The notes under the pieces were generated by a model. It searched no databases. It was given only the letters and a program-made list of their open reading frames with translations, and had not been told where the DNA came from. Shown here piece after piece: positions 6,930 through 17,695 of a stretch of DNA of 64,000 nucleotides. The stretch is taken from positions 930,001 through 994,000 of the forward strand of contig NZ_OZ034692.1 in NCBI RefSeq assembly GCF_964026735.1. Direction: 5' to 3'. A program made the translations under genes and the position numbers. Position 1 is the first letter of the stretch. Every line of letters begins with the position of its first letter. Origin of the DNA: Wolbachia endosymbiont (group E) of Neria commutata. Lineage in GTDB: Bacteria > Pseudomonadota > Alphaproteobacteria > Rickettsiales > Anaplasmataceae.

Positions 6930-9900
6930 TCAAAAAGGATTTGCATTATGAGCTAAAAGTAATTCTACAAGCTCTTGATGATTACCATCAGTGGCATAAT
7001 GTAATGCGGTCATTCCCTCATTGTTTTTTGTGTTAATGTCTGCGTTGTATTTTAATAGTACATTTGCTACAGCAACTTTTCCTTTCATAGCAGCAAGGTG
7101 TAATGGAGTATTGCCATCTTTATTCCTAAAATTAACACTGGTACTTTTTCTAATAAAACGTTGCACAATACATAACTCTTTACCATCAGCGGAATATTGC
7201 CATCCATAATCATCTTTAGCCTTTTGGGGAAAAATCAATTCTGCACTGTATTCTAATAGTACTTGAGCGGCAGAAGCATTTTCCTTCATAGCAGCGATAT
7301 GTAATGGGATATTGCCGTCCTTATCCTTAGCATTAATGTAGGCACCTTCATAAATTAGATACTCCACCACCTCATCGTGTACTGCAGCAAAGTGAAGTGG
7401 CGTTGAATAATTTTTGTTTCTGGCGTTAATGTGAGCACCCTTTCTAATGAGATATTCCACTGCGTTTAAATTATGATTTCCAGCGGCAAGGTGTAGCATA
7501 GTATTACCATATTCATCCCTGAAGTTAATATTAATACCCCTGCCAATAAAATACCTCATTATACTTACACTCCCACACTTAGCAGCTGCGTATAGTGGAA
7601 TCATTCCTTTCTGACTTTTAGCACAAATATCGGCTCCACTTTCTACTAGGAACTTTACTATATTTAAATTCTCACCTCCAGCAGCACGATATAATGGAGT
7701 CTTGCCTTCCTCATCTTCAATACTAACATCAGCACCTCTATCAAGCAGGTATTTCACTATACTCGGCCTTTTACTGTGTACAGCACAATGTAATGGAGTT
7801 CCATTAAAAAATGGCTCTACGGAATTAGTATTAATATCAGCACCTTTGCTAACTAGGTATCTTACCACATTTAGTTTTCCACGGTAAGCAGCTACATGTA
7901 ATGCAGTACCACCAAATATATTTTTAGAGTTAATGTCAGCACCTTGACGATTAAAGTACCTAACAACGTTTAATTCTCCAAGGCGAGCAGCAAGATGTAA
8001 AGGAGTATATCCACCTTTTCCGACATAAATATTAGCACCTTTATTTACTAAACATCTTACCACGCTCAATCTTCCTCCTCCAGCAGCAATATGTAATGGA
8101 GTTAGAGCACAATCTTCTTCCTGAATATTAATAACTTCTGTTAGCCTATCTGAGTGATGTTTTTCTACATGCGTTAATATAGTCTTAATTACCTCATAAC
8201 TGCCATTTTTAGCAAGCAAGTGTAAAGGCGTACTTTTCTCTATAAAAAACGATTCCTTATGGGTATAAAATGAATTAAAATAAAAATCATCAATCAGTTT
8301 ACCATATTTACTTGCATACTCCCAAACAGAAACAATATGACTAATATCCTCTTTTGCTATATTATTATTCATTAGCTCTAGAGCTTTTCTTAGAGCTTCC
8401 TCTTCATTGTCCTTCCTCTCGTAATTTTAATCTTGTTACTTTCTGTACTAGTCTGTGAATATTTACTATTTTTCCCCTTAGATTAATCATTGAGTATCTA
8501 TCAAGCAGTTTAACAGCATTCTTAAGCTTTTCTTCATCATCTGCCATTAATCTTAAGAAAATTTCTCTTATACAAATATCATCAGGAGCAAGGTATGCCA
8601 TAATATTTAAAACATCTATAGCTTGTTTGCCGTATTTTTTATTGTCTGCTATTCTGTTACGTGTAATGTTCCACGTTGTTAACACTGTTTGAGCATAACG
8701 CACTCTACTTTCGCCGTTTTTTTCTCCTGCAAGCAATTCTTCTGTTTCCTTAAACAACTTCTCTGCTTCTTGTCTATATTCTTTCAAGTAATCACTTATT
8801 CTAAATTTCTCAACGTTCCATGATTCCTCGTTTTTGTTGTAAATACATGCAACTGCTTGACCCAAAGCTAATGGGAAATGTTGTAATTCTCTTATCAGCT
8901 CTTCTACTTCCTTATCCTGTAAGTTATCTTGTATGTTCAAAGCTTTTTTTACAAACTCCAAAGCTTCTATTTCATCAAACTCATCCAAGGGTATTACTTC
9001 TATATCTCCTTCTTCTCTTGCCTCCCATTTCCGATCACGAGAAGTAATTAAAATATAAGGCTTATGGTCCAAAGAGAATGGCAAAAACTTACTAATGGCT
9101 TCATATTCCTCAGCGTTATCAAAAATAAAAAGGCTCTTTACATCTTCAAAAAAAGCATATATTTCTTCAATAATAGTTTCGATTGCTTTGTTGTCTCCAC
9201 TTTTATCTTTCGTAGAAACACCTAGTCTGCTGGCTAACCTCAGAAAAGAATTTTCCATAGTTTTAGAGTCTTCAGCATTTATCCAAATAATGTTCCCACC
9301 ATAAAATTCTTTATTTTTACAAGCGTATTTCCTAGCTAATTCACTCTTACCTATTCCTCCAAGTCCGCTAATGGCAACTATTTGTAATACCTCTGCTTGT
9401 GTATTCTTTTGCAATTCTTCATGTATTTTTTTTCAATTCGTTTTCTCTTCCAGTAAACGTTTTGACTGGATATTTCATGTTAAACTTAATAGGCTTTTCT
9501 ATCTTCTTGTTACTCGGTGTTGTTACAGCCGCTTGTATTTGTCGCAGTGTTTTACTATTTTTATGTTATTGTTCTGATATTTTATCTATTCCTTTATTCC
9601 CTTTCTCTACTTTTTTTTCTATCCTACATAAAGTACTTGGCAATTTTTCAACTTCTTGAAAAAACTCTTTGCCTTTTTCTGGTGTGAGAAAATGCCCTTT
9701 TTTATTTTTCATCCAACTTGACATCTTTACGAAAAGATCATTGAAAACAATATTGTTTTCATCGTAGTATCTGAATCTTGCGGCCAATTCATTACTTATC
9801 TCATTCTTGATTAACTGTTCTAATTTATCATCATTAGGGAAATTAACTGCAAACACCAGTTCATTTAAAAAGCTCTTTATTCCCTCACATATTTCTTCAT

Positions 9901-10488
9901 TGCTTATTTCCTTTCTCTTCTTCTCATTACGTTTTGTTTTTTTATTTAACTCGGCCTTTATAGAGCCTATATTCTGTTTTAAGTACTCGGCAATCTTACC
10001 ACCTGAATCTATAAGTTTGTATCTTGCACCATCACCTATATTGAGGAAATTGTTCTGTGTTTCTATTGTTTCGACTGCAATGTTCTCCCTTGCTAGACTT
10101 TCATGACCAAGATCAGCATTTGTAACAAAAAAAAGTCTTTTATTTTATCCTTGAGTTCTTTATTATATTGAATTTCTAAAAAGGCAGCAAAGTGCTTTGC
10201 TAAGTCGAGATTACCACTTCGTGTCAAGAGGTCATCTACACAAATTTTTTTACTGTTATCTTCCTTATGTTTAACTTGTATAAGCATGTATACTGTTGTT
10301 CCATTTTGTTTGTACCGAAAAACAATATCATCAAAACCTGCAACTGCACTCATTTCTGTGGCTAAGAGGAAAGAGTACTTTTTCTCTACTGCACTCTTTA
10401 AAAACAGCATTAGCCACAATTTTTGATAGTCAATACCTTGGCAAAAATTTCTTGTCCTTCCAGTAGAATAAAATTCAGACATCCCCAA
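6930..10488 (-). pseudogene. Broken NLR-like gene: nuclease-like N-terminus, NB-ARC ATPase, ankyrin repeats
   Basis: Four minus-strand pieces read as one protein of about 1,185 codons. Piece 1 (10488-10093) has AGFDDIVFRYK...LIQVKH, resembling a PD-(D/E)XK nuclease core with QxK. Piece 2 (9856-9566) is a helical linker. Piece 3 (9414-8404) is an NB-ARC/STAND ATPase: TGRENEL just upstream of its start, P-loop GLGGIGKSELA, Walker B SLFIFDNAE, ILITSRDR, and GLxLA-like HFPLALGQA. Piece 4 (8372-6930) has about a dozen ankyrin repeats. Four lesions separate them: a run of eight A (plus strand) at about 10127-10134, TAA at 9566-9568, an eight-base homopolymer at about 9425-9432 and a frameshift near 8405-8430. 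Restoring each gives continuous homology, so this is one decayed gene, unless slippage at the homopolymers is used. Confidence 0.8.
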
Positions 10489-10542
10489 TCTAGTATGATT
10501 TTAAAAATAGATACAAATAAATGGTAAAAAATCAATAAACGT

Positions 10543-10759
10543 TGTACAGTCCCGGAGTATGATGGCATGGATTAAGTATAAATAACTCAGGAAATTGTGT
10601 GCACTGGTTGCATATAAATTCATATGGGGGTAAGACCCTTAAGCCGCTTTGTATTGCTCAACATACTCCCTCTGTCGTTCTGGCGCACCCATGTAACCGC
10701 AACTCCTCCTTTAATGGTAACTTCTCATATATCATGCCATCACACTCTGGGACTGTACA
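10543..10759. repeat. Miniature inverted-repeat element related to an IS481-like transposon
   Basis: The 217-base segment begins TGTACAGTCCCGGAGTATGA and ends with the reverse complement TGTACAGTCCCAGAGTGTGA, a 27-base terminal inverted repeat with two mismatches. The inside holds no complete gene; a short minus-strand stretch (MGAPERQREYVEQY) corresponds to the transposase start seen in the related element at 15722-15976. It therefore looks like an internal-deletion derivative. The rest of 10489-10945 shows no gene or clear signal. Confidence 0.65.
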
Positions 10760-10945
10760 TTTAAGAATAAAAAAGCCTGATAGGTGCATCATTCTTTAGC
10801 AAAACAAGACCTAAAGTTTTGCGCGATATCATCAAATTATACTTTTACAATCTCTTAAACTTATGCGCGATATTAACATTCATTGCAAATTAACTTATTA
10901 GTATATATAATTTTGATGGGTTGGTTAAATTGTGAGGGTTGAATT

Positions 10946-11587
10946 ATGCCAAGAGGTTTACAAAAACTTACTATTGCAGGAAACAACTCCCTCCATTTTG
11001 CTTGTTGGAACGGAGACTTTGAGATTGTACGACTATTCTTAGAGCATCAGCGTACACTAAACTCTGTAGATGATGAATTTAAAGGTCTTGTTGGTATACA
11101 GAACAGTGAGGGTGACACAGCACTGCATTACGCTACCAGAAATGGACATTTAGAAATTGCAGAATACCTATTAAGCAGTGGTGCAGATCATACAATTCAG
11201 AATAACAAGAAAGAAACGCCTTTAGACTGTTTATTAAAAAAACATGAGCCACAAGAGTTGCTAGACTTAGCTATACAGAAAGGTTTTCTTAAGTTAGCCG
11301 AATTATCAATAGATGCAGGAGCAGATGTTAATCTCATTAACAGGGATGAAAAATTCACTTCACCATTGTCCGAAGCTGTTGAAAATAACAATTTAGCAGT
11401 TGTGCAATCGCTTGTTGGAAGGGGAGCGAATATTAGATTTACAGCATCTAAAGATAGTAACATGGTAAGTATGTTACATCTGGCTGCTAGTAACTGCAAT
11501 CTAGAAATGATGGAATTCTTTATAGGAAAAGGGCTAGATGTTAACGAGACTAGCCCCCCTGCGAAACAACGTGAAGCAAGTTGCTGA
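10946..11587 (+). pseudogene. Ankyrin-repeat protein gene truncated by an ISWpi1-like element
   Basis: The start ATG follows GAGGG by 8 bases. The product has clear ankyrin repeats: NNSLHFACWNGDFEIVRLFL, GDTALHYATRNGHLEIAEYL, ETPLDCLL, AELSIDAGADVNLI, SPLSEAVENNNLAVVQSLVG and MLHLAASNCNLEMMEFFIG. After the phrase GLDVNE the frame enters the left end of the IS at 11551 and stops after 12 junk residues (PPAKQREASC at the end). So the original protein was longer and its 3' end is missing. Ankyrin proteins in Wolbachia are often taken as candidate host-interacting factors; nothing here shows secretion. Confidence 0.75.
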
Positions 11588-11622
11588 TAAAATCTGGTAA
11601 GAAATCCCCAGCCCAAAAATTA

Positions 11623-12165
11623 TTAAAAATAATGCCTCAAATTCACAATTCCTGCTATAATATTAAATCTCATGTTGTATTTCTTCTGAAAATTGCGGTA
11701 AACATTTGACATTATTTTGAAGATTTTTATCTCGCGAATCTTATTTTCCACACGCATCCTGAACGATGCCAGCTTTCGATTATGCTCCTTTTGCACCTCC
11801 GTTAGTGGTTTTTTACGGTGTTTTTTGTACGGAATCACAACGTTTTTCTGCAGTTTTTGCCAACCTTGATACCCAGAATCGGCATATTTTATGCTATCTT
11901 TGGGCAACAATTTTTCCTGTTTCCTTATGCGAAAATCATGCATTCGACCTCTATGCGACTTCGAAATCGACAGAATTTGCCCATTTCCCCCGATCACAAT
12001 TTCGGTTTTTATTGTGGTTGCTTTCTTTTTTCCGGAATAACTTTTCTTACGTTTTTTGCTGTCTTTCGGCCGCTGTATCGGTTGCTCCGTGACGTCTGCT
12101 AAAATTTTTAAAATCCTTTCTGGCGTCAGCGTTCTATCCTTTTTTATAGTAATTTTTTTGGCCAA
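11623..12165 (-). CDS. ISWpi1-like transposase OrfB (catalytic half)
   Basis: A 180-codon frame read from TTG at 12165, starting AKKITIKKDRTLTPERILKI. It contains SISKSHRGRMHDFRIRKQE, YADSGYQGWQKLQ and a C-terminal basic helix ENKIREIKIFKIMSNVYRNF, the DDE-type catalytic part of an IS5-group transposase; the D of DSGYQG and the E of VENKIRE are likely catalytic. It is cut off from OrfA by one in-frame TAG. The frame is otherwise intact. Confidence 0.7.
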   Translation of the reverse strand: MAKKITIKKDRTLTPERILKILADVTEQPIQRPKDSKKRKKSYSGKKKATTIKTEIVIGGNGQILSISKSHRGRMHDFRIRKQEKLLPKDSIKYADSGYQGWQKLQKNVVIPYKKHRKKPLTEVQKEHNRKLASFRMRVENKIREIKIFKIMSNVYRNFQKKYNMRFNIIAGIVNLRHYF

Positions 12166-12171
12166 TAATGG

Positions 12172-12456
12172 CTACATTTTCTTAAAAAGTCGGCAAATAT
12201 TTGAGTTGTGCAAATTAAACAAAAACCCTAAAAATGGATGCGTTATGTACGTTCTGTAATAAATTAGAACACATAAAATCCTGTCTTCTAGCTCCTCAAC
12301 ATGCGATTTTCTTCCGTGACATTTCTTTTTCGCCTCCATTTTTTCCCACTCTGGACGCACTTTTGCCACAATTTTTTCAAATTCAGATGTTGTGAGCCCT
12401 GTCAATTGTCTAAAAATATATGGTGTTCTTGCTATTTTTACGTAACTTATTGCCAT
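12172..12456 (-). CDS. ISWpi1-like transposase OrfA
   Basis: A 94-residue protein: MAISYVKIARTPYIFRQLTG, then a helix-turn-helix-like EFEKIVAKVRPEWEKMEAKK, then VEELEDRILCVLIYYRTYI. It is the N-terminal DNA-binding half of an IS5-family transposase and matches the copy at 60839-61123 except near residues 5-30. It ends at a TAG (12172). In this copy OrfB lies in the same frame directly after that TAG, because the A run in the overlap has seven bases, so the usual frame change cannot join the two halves. Confidence 0.75.
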   Translation of the reverse strand: MAISYVKIARTPYIFRQLTGLTTSEFEKIVAKVRPEWEKMEAKKKCHGRKSHVEELEDRILCVLIYYRTYITHPFLGFLFNLHNSNICRLFKKM

Positions 12457-12534
12457 CTTCCCTCTCCTAAAACTTTCATTTTACATGCTTTTTAGTCGTT
12501 TTTACCTACTTTCTACCTTTTCGCAGGGGGTCTA

Positions 12535-12607
12535 CTGTATACCATCACTTTTCCTACATGCCTAAATGGTCATTATACAGTTATCATTTGCTTTGGAAAG
12601 TACTATA
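12535..12607 (-). repeat. IS630-type terminal fragment
   Basis: These 73 bases are the same, apart from the ends, as the right end of the IS630-type element at 51347-51419 (CTGTATACCATCACTTTTCC ... GGAAAGTACTATA). They include the terminal repeat TATAGTACTTTCC and the first codons (MMVYS) of the transposase. The rest of the IS630 copy is missing, having been replaced at the ISWpi1 junction. Confidence 0.8.
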
Positions 12608-12644
12608 AAACTTATAATCTGCTTTACAAGCGTTTACTCAAACC

Positions 12645-12660
12645 ACCAGCTTCAGCTGGT
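12645..12660. other. Small hairpin downstream of a broken gene
   Basis: ACCAGCT, loop TC, AGCTGGT forms a 7-base-pair stem. It lies between the IS630 end and the 3' end of the minus-strand pseudogene at 12726. On the minus strand it is followed by GGTTTGAG, too few T residues for a convincing intrinsic terminator. It could also be an end structure of an IS200/IS605-type element, but no transposase is present. Confidence 0.3.
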
Positions 12661-12725
12661 TGTAATTGATCCATTTTACATAACGGCTATGAGAACGAGT
12701 TTTAATTGAACGGTAACCTCCTTTC

Positions 12726-15590
12726 TTAAAGCTCAACATGAATAGGAGGGAGGCCATCAGTAGGATTAGGTATCGGAGGAGCTGGTATTGGATCCGGTAA
12801 AGAAACTGTTTGTGGTGCTGAGATATGTGGCTCATTATGCAAATTGTCATTGTGAATAGAACACATGAGTTTATTAAATGATAAAAAATCAGGTGCTTTA
12901 TCTCTGTAAAAATTCTTATCGTGCATATCTTTTAATAAAGGCTCAAAGCCTGCACTTAGGAATTTATCCGCTCCGCTTACGCATCTATCTACGTGACTTT
13001 TTAGACTGTCTCCAAGATATTGGGCTGCATTCTGGCCATCACCTGTAAGAGCATTATTCATTGCTATACAGCCGCATTTTAGAGCATCGACTTGTGTATC
13101 TATTCCTGCAACTTTTTTCATGTCAGCAAATGTTTTATCAATATCAGCTCTTAATTGTTCAGGATCGATGGAAAAATGCTTTGATAAACTTGGTAATTTA
13201 CTTAAATTGACTGAATCAAGTAAATTTTTCTCTGTTCCAAATATTACACTATAAGCATCTAGTGTTGGCAATATCTTACCAAATGAATAATCTGACACTC
13301 TACTTATCAGATAATGCTCTTCTTGTAGGGTTTTAGTTAGTAGATCATGAATTTCTTGAGAATTGCTTTTTTCTGTTTTGATTCCATTCAGTTCTTCTAG
13401 CGCGGTATCTAAGTCAGTTTTTATATCTATAAGTTTGGATTTAGTGGCTATTTTTAGAACGAGGTCTTTACATGAAGCATCTTCTTCTCTCAGGGTTTGC
13501 GTATATTTATCAATAATTTTTTCATATACCCGCATAAAGAATTCTAATTCCTCAGAAGATGCTTTTGCAATATCAAGCTTCTCTCTAGCATATTGCTGCA
13601 CAAATTCAAGCAAGAGTGATATTTTTCCAATCTCCTTCATTATAGCTTTGCACTCCTTTTGGGCTGAAGTCATATTTTATAGATTCTTTTGCACGCTCTG
13701 CATGTTTTCTTGCATCCCCTAAATTACCAGCTTTCATTGCTGCATCAGCTTCTGCTATATGATATTTTTTAGTGTTTGTAACTATATCAGCAGCTGCATG
13801 AGATATTTTTTGAATGATGCTGTTATGCAGATGGGAATAATTATCAACTTCCCTGTCAATTACTGAATCCATTTTATTGAGTAGATCTTCCAATTTTTCT
13901 ATTTTTCCTTTTGTATAGCTTTTGCTTATATCATCTGCTTGATAAGCATATATAGCCTCACCTCTGCCGTTTGTATCTTTTGCATAATTCATTACTTCAA
14001 ATAGTTTTTTTGCTTCTTGTAGCACTCTAATTTTTCTTGATGACACACCAACTTCACTCGAAGGGCTTTCTTTTTCTAGATGATCTATGAAATTTACTGC
14101 ATATTCTATTCCCTCAAGAAACTTTTCCATTTTTTCATTTCTCTGAGTTGACAATAGATTATAACTTTCATAATCTTTGTGGCTATGTTTACAAGACCCC
14201 TTTGCCCATTTCCAAAAACCTTTAAAGCTAATTTCTTTAGATTCTCTACAATCTCCATTTAAAACTCGATACACCCTTTCTGCTTCCGCTGTCTCTGCTA
14301 TTAGACCTGTTAAATCATCAACAGCTTTAACAAAACCACTACCCGCTTCTGGTATATCTACAATCGATCATGCTTCTGCACTCTCAATTGATCTTACTTC
14401 ACCAGATGGACCAGGCTTTGGATCATTGCCACCATGTCCTCCATTGGAATCATCGTGATCATCTTTCTTATCGTGAGAATCTTTAAATGGTTTGCAAGTT
14501 GGAGTAATGAGAATAAGCTTTTTATCGGCTAGCATTTGTTGAACAGTTTTGTTGTGTTGTGCATTGTTAATAGCTTGTTGAACTATTACTTTATCTTGTG
14601 AATTTAAATCACGTACAATTTGCTCCAAAGCGGTTCTTTCTCTGATTGCATTTTTATGTTGTTTAGAGTTTAATCCGAATCCTGATACAATAGGACTTAC
14701 AACATCGATTTCATACCCATTCAATATGATATTAATTTCAGCTCTTAAACCTTCAGCACCAATTAATTGTTCATCATGCTCTTCTAACTGTGCGCATAAT
14801 GCATCTGACTCTTCTCTGCTTCGTCGTGCAATTGCACCTTCGACTCTATAAGACCATTTTCATTAAGCACAATTCTTGCGTGTGGCATAATATCATTTAT
14901 AAACTCCTCCATTACATGTTCAACTGCAAGACTTCTAATAGCTCTATTGGCAAAAAGCACAAATTCCAGCTTTTTTTCATTTTCCTCTCCGGCTGGCTTT
15001 TGGTATTTTTTTGCCATTTCTAGTATTTTATTTTTTCTCTCATCAGAGTTAAATCGCTCGTCTGTTATGAACAGTCTATCCATCTTCTCATTGTATTCTC
15101 TGTGGACTTTTTGTAGATAATAGTTAAGATCTTTATATAAATTATTTAATTCATGTGCATTAGTTTCATATTCATTCCAGTTATTATCCTTTATAGCACT
15201 CAACGCATAGTATAAGCGCTCTGTAATATCTACTACCGAGTTCTCAACTTGACGGTCGATTTCTGGTAAACACAGACTACCATAATGTGCAACAGAACAA
15301 GCAATTAAATTACGAATTTTGCCAAACAACTGTGACTGTTCTTCTCTCGCAAGCTCTCTCTCAAGATCTGCAAAACCTGTTGTATAACATGGAAATACTA
15401 AAGGAGTTTCTTCCAAAATGATACTACTTGGTCTCTCTTCTATAACTTGTGCTGGTGGCAAAGGAGGGGTTATAGTTGTTGATAGCGGAGTAGGTTTCAG
15501 CTCTACTTTTTCTTCCTTATCATCTGGATGTTTCTTGCTTGCGCTAACGCCCCTCTTCACCCTTATCAAACCCTCTTCATTGTAAGACAT
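12726..15590 (-). pseudogene. Broken large helical protein of unknown function (about 955 codons)
   Basis: Four adjacent minus-strand frames read as one gene. The start at 15590 follows AGGG. Segment 1 (15590 to about 14860) has a Pro-rich N-terminus then long amphipathic helices. It shifts frame near 14784-14860 into segment 2 (14724-14368; SHDKKDDHDDSNGGHGGNDP is a Gly/Asp linker), which meets TGA at 14368 with the same frame open beyond (VDIPEAGSGFVKAVDDLTGL). Segment 3 ends by a second shift near 13606-13673 into segment 4, which ends in a Pro-rich tail at 12726. No domain is recognised. The product would be soluble, mainly alpha-helical. An effector role is possible but unproven. Confidence 0.7.
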
Positions 15591-15721
15591 ATATAACCCT
15601 AAAAAATATTAATTCCAGACCGCATAATATAAAAATTGAGTTAATTATATGTGAATATTATTTTTGGCCTATGTATTGATGCTTTGTAAAAGTATAATAA
15701 TATTTTTATTGACAGCTAAGA

Positions 15722-15976
15722 TGTATAGCCCCAGAGTGTGATGGCATGGATTAAGTATCTGGAGCACCGGTTACATATAAATTCGTATGGTGTCAGACTC
15801 TTGAGAGTTTTAAGCTGTTTTGCATAATTTTACGATAGTTTTTGGTATAGTGCTCAGAAAGCTTTGCTGATACCTCTTGACTATTTTCTATTGCTCTACG
15901 CACCGCCCTCTGTTGTTTTAGCGCACCTATAACTCCTCCTTTGATGGTAATTTTCTCATGTATTAGGGACTATACA
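15722..15976. repeat. IS481-like element remnant / MITE, second copy
   Basis: The left end TGTATAGCCCCAGAGTGTGA matches the terminal repeat of the 10543-10759 element, and the right end reads GGGACTATACA. On the minus strand the inside encodes RAVRRAIENSQEVSAKLSEH, the start of an IS481-type transposase helix-turn-helix (usual form RRAIQxSQESxxxLAxRY), before it stops. It is therefore the N-terminal stub of the transposon whose still shorter form is at 10543. Confidence 0.6.
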
Positions 15977-15977
15977 C

Positions 15978-16125
15978 CTAGAGTATCATCAGAACGTTTA
16001 AAGCGCATAGCTCCTTGCTGTTTGACTACTTGTTCTATATCATGATCTTTCTCTAATGGCTCAGTAATTTATTGATTAACTACTTCTTTTTTTAAATAGT
16101 CTGTTGAATATTTTACCTTTAGCAT
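15978..16125 (-). pseudogene. Remnant reading frame, possibly IS3-type OrfA start
   Basis: From ATG at 16125 the minus strand reads MLKVKYSTDYLKKEVVNQ, then a TAA, then ITEPLEKDHDIEQVVKQQG and on to a TAG at 15978. The pattern (YSxDxxKKEVV...HDIEQVVKQ) resembles the first helix-turn-helix of IS3-type OrfA proteins, but only loosely. It is interrupted by a stop and clearly dead. Confidence 0.3.
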
Positions 16126-16126
16126 A

Positions 16127-16540
16127 AAAACCCTCTTTATTTCGTGTTAAATCTAGCATCAAATTTGTCATACGATCTTAGTTGATAAAATCGGCAATGC
16201 AAGTTTTTTATGCAATATTTTTAAGTTAGAAATCAGTATCAATCAAAATTATTATGTTTACTGCTTAATTTCAGTTTTGTTGTAAATTTGTCAAATTTTT
16301 TGTTCTCTCTCTCAATCACATATGGCCTCATTAAAATTTATACCATAGCTAATATATAGGAATGTGGGCAATTTTGATTATTTTACATAATGCAACAGAG
16401 AGCAAGTTCTTTTCGTATACTAACCTCCATACCCGATGTCCATGAACTTTTCTATATGGTAATTCTAGAATATTCCAAAATCCGCTACAGTAGCTAACTT
16501 TAACCTATTATGCATAGGGTGTTCTGTATTCAATTATTCC
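16127..16540. other. Intergenic region without recognisable features
   Basis: About 410 bases of AT-rich sequence between the transposon remnants and the mreB terminator. Stops occur in all frames. I see no tRNA, no repeat shared with other parts of the window and no convincing promoter. Confidence 0.5.
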
Positions 16541-16579
16541 CTAAAAAATCCCTAAGATCTTATGTGTATGCCATAAGAT
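16541..16579 (-). terminator. Intrinsic terminator of the M32-mreB unit
   Basis: On the minus strand, 28 bases after the mreB stop, ATCTTATG and CATAAGAT form a perfect 8-base stem around a 7-base loop (16557-16579). It is followed by CTTAGGGATTTTTTAG, which supplies a six-T run. Stem plus T run is the form of a rho-independent terminator. Confidence 0.6.
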
Positions 16580-16606
16580 GAGAAAATTTCGCAAAAAATT
16601 TCTTCT

Positions 16607-17695
<1,089 letters not shown>

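Larger units (their letters stand above)
11551..12534 (-). mobile_element. ISWpi1-like IS5-family insertion sequence (full length)
   Basis: The element is bounded by TAGCCCCCCTGCGAAA on the left and TTTCGCAGGGGGTCTA on the right, inverted repeats of 16 bases with one mismatch. It is 984 bases and holds two minus-strand transposase frames, OrfA and OrfB. A second copy at 60219-61201 is nearly identical. The left flank is the ankyrin gene and the right flank is the first bases of an IS630-type element, so the two flanks do not come from one uninterrupted locus. The name ISWpi1 is from memory of the family (IS5, two frames, Wolbachia) and should be confirmed. Confidence 0.8.
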
